Source: JAHIYU01 sp964476155
GTDB taxonomy: Bacteria > Krumholzibacteriota > Krumholzibacteriia > LZORAL124-64-63
Direction: 5' to 3'
NCBI GenBank assembly: GCA_964476155.1
Contig: CAYYYS010000048.1
Location: forward strand, 1-19,658
DNA length: 19,658 nt
The position numbers and the translations under genes are program-made. The notes under the pieces are model-generated. The model saw only the letters and a list, made by a program, of their open reading frames with translations. It did not search any database and had not been told where the DNA came from. Below, in pieces: positions 15,660 through 19,658 of the stretch (positions within the stretch are counted from its first letter, which is position 1; every line of letters begins with the position of its first letter).

Positions 15660-16802
15660 GTGTTCGAGTACCGGAAATACGGTCGGTTCTTCGCGCAATG
15701 TGCGCGGGGGCTGGAAGACCTGCTCGCCGACGAGGTGCGCGTACTCGGGGCGTCCGCTTCGCGGGCCCGTGTTCGCGGCGTGGAGTTTCGCGCCGACCAG
15801 CGCGCCCTCTACGCCATCGTGCTCGGATCCCGTCTGGCCGGTCGCGTGCTGGCGCCCCTGCTCACGTTCGACTGTCACTCCGATCGCTATCTCTATTCCA
15901 CGGCGCGCAAGGTGGACTGGGACGCATTCCTGTCGCCGCAACACACCTTCGCCATCGTGGCCAACGTGGCGCGCAGCAAGATCGACCATTCCCAGTTCGC
16001 GGCCCAGCGTTTGAAGGACGCGATCGTCGATCATTTTCGCGAGTCGTGCGGCGAGCGTCCCAGTGTGGATCGACGCGAGCCCGACGTCTGGCTGAATCTG
16101 CACATCAACCAGGATCGGGCCGTGATCAGCCTGGACGTTTCCGGCGGCGCCCTGCACCGACGCGGCTACCGGCTCGAATCGGTCGAGGCCCCGTTGCAGG
16201 AGACCCTGGCGGCGGCCGTGTTGCAGCTGAGCGGATGGCGCGGCGAAGGCCCCCTGGTCGATTTCATGTGCGGCTCGGGCACCTTCCTGGCCGAAGCGTG
16301 GCTGATGCTGTCGCATATCCCGCCGGGGTGGCGCATGGCCGAAAAATCGCCGCTGTCCTGCATGCCCGATTTCGACACCGCGCTCTGGGATCAGGTGCTG
16401 GCCAAAGCGAAGGACGCCCATCGCGAAGCGGATCCGCGCCTGTTGATCGGCAGCGACCTGGACCAGGCGGCGGTCAAGGCGTCGCGAACCAATCTGGCGT
16501 CCCTGCCGGACGGCGACCTGATCCGGATCACGACCCGCGATTTTCGCGACGTCGATGTTCCCGAAGGCGCGACCATCGTCGTGAACCCGCCCTATGGTGT
16601 CCGGCTGGAGGCGCGCGAGAGGGTAGGCGCTCTCTACAAGGATCTGGGTGACCATCTGAAACGGAACTGCCGGGGCGCCAAGGCCTGGGTGCTTTGCGGC
16701 GACGTGGAACTCGTCAAGCGGGTGGGGTTGCGGCCCAAGCGGAGGATTCCGTTCTGGAACGGTGGGTTGGAGTGCCGGTTGATCGAGCTTGATTTGTACT
16801 AG
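15660..16802 (+). CDS. THUMP-domain rRNA methyltransferase, RlmL N-terminal type
   Basis: A 380-aa protein. The start YGRFFAQCARGLEDLLADEV matches the RlmL/YcbY family N-terminus. A THUMP RNA-binding region (about 50-160) is followed by HRRGYR and the class I methyltransferase core, with motif I as DFMCGSGTF (201-209), GSDLD (264-268) and catalytic motif NPPYG (309-313), and ends GGLECRLIELDLY. Escherichia coli RlmL (about 700 aa) carries a second C-terminal methyltransferase; this protein corresponds to the N-terminal N2-guanine (G2445, 23S rRNA) part alone, a common single-domain form. GTG 15660 is the likely start, with GGGAG 4-5 nt upstream. It appears monocistronic. The exact target base is inferred from the family. 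Confidence 0.87.
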   Translation: MFEYRKYGRFFAQCARGLEDLLADEVRVLGASASRARVRGVEFRADQRALYAIVLGSRLAGRVLAPLLTFDCHSDRYLYSTARKVDWDAFLSPQHTFAIVANVARSKIDHSQFAAQRLKDAIVDHFRESCGERPSVDRREPDVWLNLHINQDRAVISLDVSGGALHRRGYRLESVEAPLQETLAAAVLQLSGWRGEGPLVDFMCGSGTFLAEAWLMLSHIPPGWRMAEKSPLSCMPDFDTALWDQVLAKAKDAHREADPRLLIGSDLDQAAVKASRTNLASLPDGDLIRITTRDFRDVDVPEGATIVVNPPYGVRLEARERVGALYKDLGDHLKRNCRGAKAWVLCGDVELVKRVGLRPKRRIPFWNGGLECRLIELDLY

Positions 16803-16833
16803 TGCTAGACTGTCCCCACACTCCGACCTCTGA

Positions 16834-16947
16834 TCATTCGGCCTCTTCGCGCCACAAATGGGCCGTTTCTTCCAGGCCGTGAGGTGTGAAGATCAGCGTC
16901 GAGTCCTCGCGGTATATCGGTTCGCCATCGCGGATGTGGATCCAGCG
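16834..16947 (-). pseudogene. 3' remnant of a gene split by the cassette
   Basis: On the minus strand 16947-16834 reads 37 codons and a TGA: RWIHIRDGEPIYREDS, then TLIFTPHGLEETAHLW and REEAE. Base use is GC-rich like the host genome. There is no start codon with a ribosome site, and a TAA lies immediately upstream at 16950-16948, inside the AT-rich segment. It is in frame with the 5' part at 17920-18195 once 16948-17919 is removed. It represents the last 37 residues of a 129-aa ancestral protein. Confidence 0.85.
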
Positions 16948-16983
16948 TTAGATGCAGAGTTGTGACATAACACAGGAGTAGGA

Positions 16984-17862
16984 ATGGAAATAGAGATTTA
17001 CGAAAATTACCGTGATAATGAAGAATTACGGAATTTATTTTTTGAATTTACTCCAAAAGCCTTATATGGAGCGGACTTTCGAAAGTGGTACGAAATGGGT
17101 TGTTGGTCTGATAAATATAAAGCATTTTCAATCATCAAAGATGGTCGTATGGTCTCAAATGTGTCAGTATCGGAAATCGACATTTATCAAAAAAATTCTC
17201 GGCAAAAAGCATTACAATTTGCAACAGTTGGGACTTTACCTAAGTATCGTAATCGAGGTTATTCAAGGCACTTAATGAATTATGTCCTAAAAAAATATGA
17301 GGAAAAAGTAGATCTGTTTTATTTATTTGCCAATGAAACTGTTATAGATTTTTATCCAAAATTTGGTTTTGAAAGAAAGTTTGAAGTTCTTTTTAAAAGT
17401 TTTCGCCAGCCAGAAGAAACAAAATACGCGATGAGATCTTTAAATTTAGATGAGAAAAGAGATCTAGACATCATTCAAAATCTTTTAATGAATAGAAACT
17501 GTCTAACAGAGAGCTTTTCTCCGATCAATTATGATTTCATTACAATGTGGCATATCATTTATATTTATTCGAAGAATTTATACTATTTTGAAGAGAAGAA
17601 CATCATTTTTATTCTAGAAAGCAAAGAAAAGAGTCTCCACATATATGACATAATTTCTGAAGAAAATTTTGAACTTGACTCAATTTTCAATAAAATCATC
17701 CAAAATTCAGAGATAGAAGAAATATATTATTATTTTACCCCCAATCAGATAGGGATAAATTCCCATGAAACAGTCCCAGACGAAGACAGTCTATTTTTTA
17801 TCAGAGGTGACTTTTCCTTAAAAAACAGAACTTTTAAATATCCAATAACTGGTCAAACATAA
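16984..17862 (+). CDS. GNAT-family N-acetyltransferase (cassette-borne)
   Basis: A 292-aa protein. The GNAT acetyl-CoA motif A is VGTLPKYRNRGYSRHLMNYV (82-101, R-N-R-G-Y-S loop), preceded by a strand (ALQFAT). FYPKFGFE (123-130) is the conserved late GNAT motif. The remaining 160 residues form a C-terminal extension rich in Ile, Tyr, Glu and Lys that I cannot assign, perhaps a second degenerate GNAT-like or dimerisation domain. The substrate is unknown. AGGAG at 16974-16978 supports the ATG. The gene is about 30% GC with A/T-ending codons, unlike all neighbours, and it fills the cassette, as is usual. No promoter is evident within the cassette, so expression may depend on read-through from 15660-16802 or on an outside promoter. 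Confidence 0.88.
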   Translation: MEIEIYENYRDNEELRNLFFEFTPKALYGADFRKWYEMGCWSDKYKAFSIIKDGRMVSNVSVSEIDIYQKNSRQKALQFATVGTLPKYRNRGYSRHLMNYVLKKYEEKVDLFYLFANETVIDFYPKFGFERKFEVLFKSFRQPEETKYAMRSLNLDEKRDLDIIQNLLMNRNCLTESFSPINYDFITMWHIIYIYSKNLYYFEEKNIIFILESKEKSLHIYDIISEENFELDSIFNKIIQNSEIEEIYYYFTPNQIGINSHETVPDEDSLFFIRGDFSLKNRTFKYPITGQT

Positions 17863-17867
17863 AAAAC

Positions 17868-17919
17868 ATCTAACTAATCAAATCAACCGGACAGCGTACC
17901 GCTGCCGGTTATTTGTGCG
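17868..17919 (+). other. attC recombination site (lacking its R' half in place)
   Basis: R'' is ATCTAAC (17868-17874). A 4-nt spacer is followed by arm 17879-17896, a TAC loop (17897-17899) and arm 17900-17915, pairing as 5+6+5 bp with two unpaired bases, C17884 and A17891 (G and T on the bottom strand). A 3-nt spacer then leads to G17919. Joining G17919 to the cassette start at 16948 restores R' as GTTAGAT, giving a 58-bp attC with perfect R''/R' complementarity, similar in size and layout to the short attC sites of aadA cassettes. Confidence 0.88.
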
Positions 17920-18195
17920 ATATACCCAGATGCCGACGTTCTTGACCGTAATGACGATGTCCGGCAATCCATCTTCATCGACATCCCCTTCGCGGCAAGC
18001 GTAGGACAGGTCCTTCTCCATCAGGAGTTCGATCGCGAAAGGAGGGAGAACGCAACCGCAGCCTTCGCTCCAATGCGGAGCGCCTGCAGTCACCTTGTCG
18101 GCGATTGAGTCCAGGCCGTCCCTGTTCGCCGCCGCCGCCATCAAGGGAATCACCAGTATCAGGGTCAGACAAGCAATCGGTTTCAATCTTTTCAC
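17878..18195 (-). pseudogene. 5' part of secreted protein disrupted by the cassette
   Basis: The host part is 18195-17920 (92 codons); the frame then runs into the attC and stops at 17878, adding 13 foreign residues (RTNNRQRYAVRLI). It has a signal peptide (KRLKPIACLTLILVIPLMAA), a Cys pair (EGCGCVLPP), and a calcium-loop-like DVDEDGLPDIVIT as in VCBS/FG-GAP repeats. With the cassette removed the frame reads GIWVY then RWIHIRDGE and ends at 16834, giving 129 aa. GTG at 18195 overlaps the upstream stop (GTGA), suggesting coupling to the gene 18192-19031. Whether the truncated form keeps any function is unknown. Confidence 0.82.
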
Positions 18196-19031
18196 CTCAC
18201 GAGTACTAAACGGGTTGTCATGCTCTTGCCGACGGCGATTAGTCGTGCCATATACACGCCGCTGGACACCGCATATTGATTTGTATCCGTACCGTCCCAG
18301 ACCACTTCGAAGAGACCCGGTTCGCGTATCTCGTCGATCAGTGTCGCGACAACGCGCCCCCGTAGGTCGACGACCTGCATCTCGACTCTCGACTTCACAT
18401 GCAACTGGAAGCGAACCGTTGTCGACGGATTGAAGGGATTGGGAGACGCCGGGTAGATCATGGTCGTGGTAATCGACGGCGTATCGTCGGTGGTGAGTGA
18501 CTTGCCGGCCGTGCCGGGAACGACACGTGGCGCGAGGGTCAGCGAGATGTCGGGATGTAGGCGGACCCAGTCCTGTCCGTTCCAGGTGGCCCAGCCGGCC
18601 AGGCCGCCGCCGTCGGTCTGAATCCCGATGCCGGGTCCGCCGTTATCGCCATCGTCGGTCCATACAGACCCGGGAGGCAGCCTGAAGACGACGAACAGGC
18701 CGCCATCACCCGAGTAGGGCGTATCGAAGAACAGCTGGCACCAGGACGAACTGGGGCCGGAAATGTTTGCTCCGACGACTGTTCCCTCGGCGAGCGGAGC
18801 CGGGGAACCGTCGAGATCCTCCACGACACGGATGTCTGGAAATACCGCGAATTCGTCGTTATTAAACCAATCGAAACCGGATAGGGCTTCGTTGTCGGCA
18901 AGAGGCACCCATATAGCGATCGCGGCTCCGGATTCCACGGCTGACAAGCCCAGAGTGCCCTCGACTGGAGCATAGTCCGCCCTGGCTGATACGACTGCAA
19001 TCATGATGACGATGAAGGTAATTCGTTTCAT
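18192..19031 (-). CDS. Secreted protein with C-terminal T9SS/FlgD-like sorting domain
   Basis: A 279-aa protein with a signal peptide (MKRITFIVIMIAVVSARA). The central region (about 20-175) is beta-rich with GSVWTDDGDNGGPGIGI and WATWNGQDWVRLHPD and has no family I can name. The C-terminal part is the classic sorting or FlgD-like Ig domain: YPASPNPFNPSTTVRFQL (193-210), VEMQVVDLRGRVV (216-228), GLFEVVWDG (239-247), SSGVYMARL (256-264) and TTRLVLVR at the end. Such domains direct type IX secretion or surface anchoring in FCB-group bacteria. The ATG at 19031 is chosen over earlier codons because AGGAGAG lies upstream and the signal peptide starts there. It lies 35 nt after the beta-helix gene and overlaps the next gene by 4 nt. 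Confidence 0.85.
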   Translation of the reverse strand: MKRITFIVIMIAVVSARADYAPVEGTLGLSAVESGAAIAIWVPLADNEALSGFDWFNNDEFAVFPDIRVVEDLDGSPAPLAEGTVVGANISGPSSSWCQLFFDTPYSGDGGLFVVFRLPPGSVWTDDGDNGGPGIGIQTDGGGLAGWATWNGQDWVRLHPDISLTLAPRVVPGTAGKSLTTDDTPSITTTMIYPASPNPFNPSTTVRFQLHVKSRVEMQVVDLRGRVVATLIDEIREPGLFEVVWDGTDTNQYAVSSGVYMARLIAVGKSMTTRLVLVR

Positions 19032-19066
19032 ATGCGATCTCTCCTTGTGTGTGTAGAAATGGTCAT

Positions 19067-19612
19067 TCATCTGAACAGCCTCTTGACGTCACCGATGCTC
19101 ATCCGCTCGGTCTCAAGTGGCACGGTCGAGAACGGGATGAAATCAACGGTAGCCCCGGCGTCGGGGTCGTCGATGAAATCGTGGATGCCCTCGGCGATGG
19201 CCGTGGAGTCCGCGCCTCCCCAGTAGTTGTTCTCTAGGTTGACGATTTCGTTGATGGGGTTGTTGGTGTGCTGGCAGTAGACGAACCAGTCGCCGCCTAT
19301 GTGTATGTTGTTGTTGCGAAAGTCGATCGTCTCGCTGTTTTCGGTGACCCGGATACTTGCCCAGCCACCTCGATCCAGAAAATTGTCGGATCCGGATGCA
19401 GTGCTGAAATCCGATATCGTCAAATTGAAATCACCCTCGATCAAACGGCAGCCGGATATGTCGATGTGCGAGTTCCATGATGAGGTGATCGAACGCGAAG
19501 AGTCTAGGATAGTACATCCGGTAATCGAACCTGTTGTGGAGCTGTGGTATCCAATTCCAGCATTTCCATTCATTATCGTACAATCTTCTATGCTAACGTC
19601 GTTTCCCCGGCG
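19067..19612 (-). CDS. Right-handed beta-helix protein, 5' partial and probably frameshifted
   Basis: The frame ending at 19067 contains repeating coils typical of parallel beta-helix (NosD/pectate-lyase-like) proteins: VSIEDCTIMNGNAGIGYHSS, GSITGCTILDSS, HIDISGCRLIEG, IDFRNNNIHIGG, EIVNLENNYWGGAD. An ATG at 19573 is unlikely to be the true start because helix-like sequence continues upstream. In frame there is a TGA at 19615-19613. Upstream of it, beta-helix-like sequence persists in the other two frames, consistent with one base missing in each of two C runs (19605-19608 and 19625-19628). The gene runs off the right edge. Its C-terminus (PFSTVPLETERMSIGDVKRLFR) follows the helix. Likely exported; the substrate is unknown. 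Confidence 0.7.
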   Translation of the reverse strand, partial: RRGNDVSIEDCTIMNGNAGIGYHSSTTGSITGCTILDSSRSITSSWNSHIDISGCRLIEGDFNLTISDFSTASGSDNFLDRGGWASIRVTENSETIDFRNNNIHIGGDWFVYCQHTNNPINEIVNLENNYWGGADSTAIAEGIHDFIDDPDAGATVDFIPFSTVPLETERMSIGDVKRLFR

Positions 19613-19658
19613 TCAACTACAATTCCCCTCGCATTGACTCACTTATAATGTGACCGAA

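Larger units (their letters stand above)
16948..17919 (+). mobile_element. Lone integron gene cassette inserted at a secondary site
   Basis: This 972-bp AT-rich block contains one gene (16984-17862) with a 36-nt leader and an attC half-site after the stop. The left junction is G|TTAGATGC, matching the core GTTRRRY. The right part begins CATCTAAC (RYYYAAC, exact complement of the left 8 bp) and ends at G17919. Deleting the block rejoins a GC-rich host gene exactly in frame, fixing both borders to within the shared GCG. No integrase, second attC or attI is visible, so recombination must have been in trans. The gene runs opposite to the host gene. Confidence 0.88.

Noticed and set aside
16803..16983. 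The AT-rich segment as an ordinary transposon insertion
   Set aside because: There is no transposase, no long terminal repeats and no target duplication beyond the shared GCG; the ends are only the 8-bp complementary cores expected of a cassette.

Overview
The window is about 19.7 kb of mostly GC-rich DNA from a Gram-negative (diderm) bacterium. Evidence for an outer membrane: three beta-barrel or Omp85-type proteins, four lipoproteins with clear lipoboxes, and a secreted protein with a C-terminal 'SPNPFNPSTTVRF' sorting-type domain. That domain, together with the many small secreted proteins of unknown function, suggests an uncultured lineage of the FCB group or a neighbour (Krumholzibacteriota, Eisenbacteria or Zixibacteria-like). 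This assignment is inference; there is no rRNA or marker gene here. No tRNA, rRNA or CRISPR array was seen.

Layout. 1-2618 (+): a 5'-truncated beta-barrel protein and two lipoproteins; the first lipoprotein has a good sigma-54 promoter. 7976-2623 (-): a five-gene operon in which every junction overlaps by 1-4 nt: single-POTRA Omp85 protein, DUF4390-like exported protein, NtrY-like histidine kinase, sigma-54-dependent NtrC/NtrX-type regulator, small outer-membrane barrel. It looks like an envelope-sensing module controlling sigma-54 promoters. 8378-9930: a methyltransferase-like gene converging on a CpeT/CpcT-family lipoprotein, with a shared terminator. 9978-10121: a symmetric 144-nt palindrome with perfect 35-bp arms. 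10226-12571: membrane PP2C (SpoIIE/RsbU-type) phosphatase. 12811-15531: a lipoprotein whose SUMF1/FGE-sulfatase domain is split by an insert of about 185 residues, then a small secreted protein. 15660-16802: RlmL-type 23S rRNA methyltransferase domain protein.

The most notable region is 16834-18195. A 972-bp AT-rich segment (16948-17919) carrying one GNAT acetyltransferase gene has the anatomy of an integron gene cassette. It starts TTAGATG after a G and ends in a 52-nt attC half that begins with the complementary ATCTAAC and folds into a hairpin with two extrahelical bases. It lies inside a GC-rich minus-strand gene: removing exactly 16948-17919 joins the two halves in frame into a 129-aa secreted protein. 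No integrase gene is present. This appears to be a lone cassette inserted at a secondary, non-attC chromosomal site, disrupting a host gene.

The disrupted gene is last in a minus-strand group with the sorting-domain protein (18192-19031) and a beta-helix protein (19067 to the right edge). The beta-helix gene seems to have two single-base losses in C/G runs near the edge, which may be contig-end errors.
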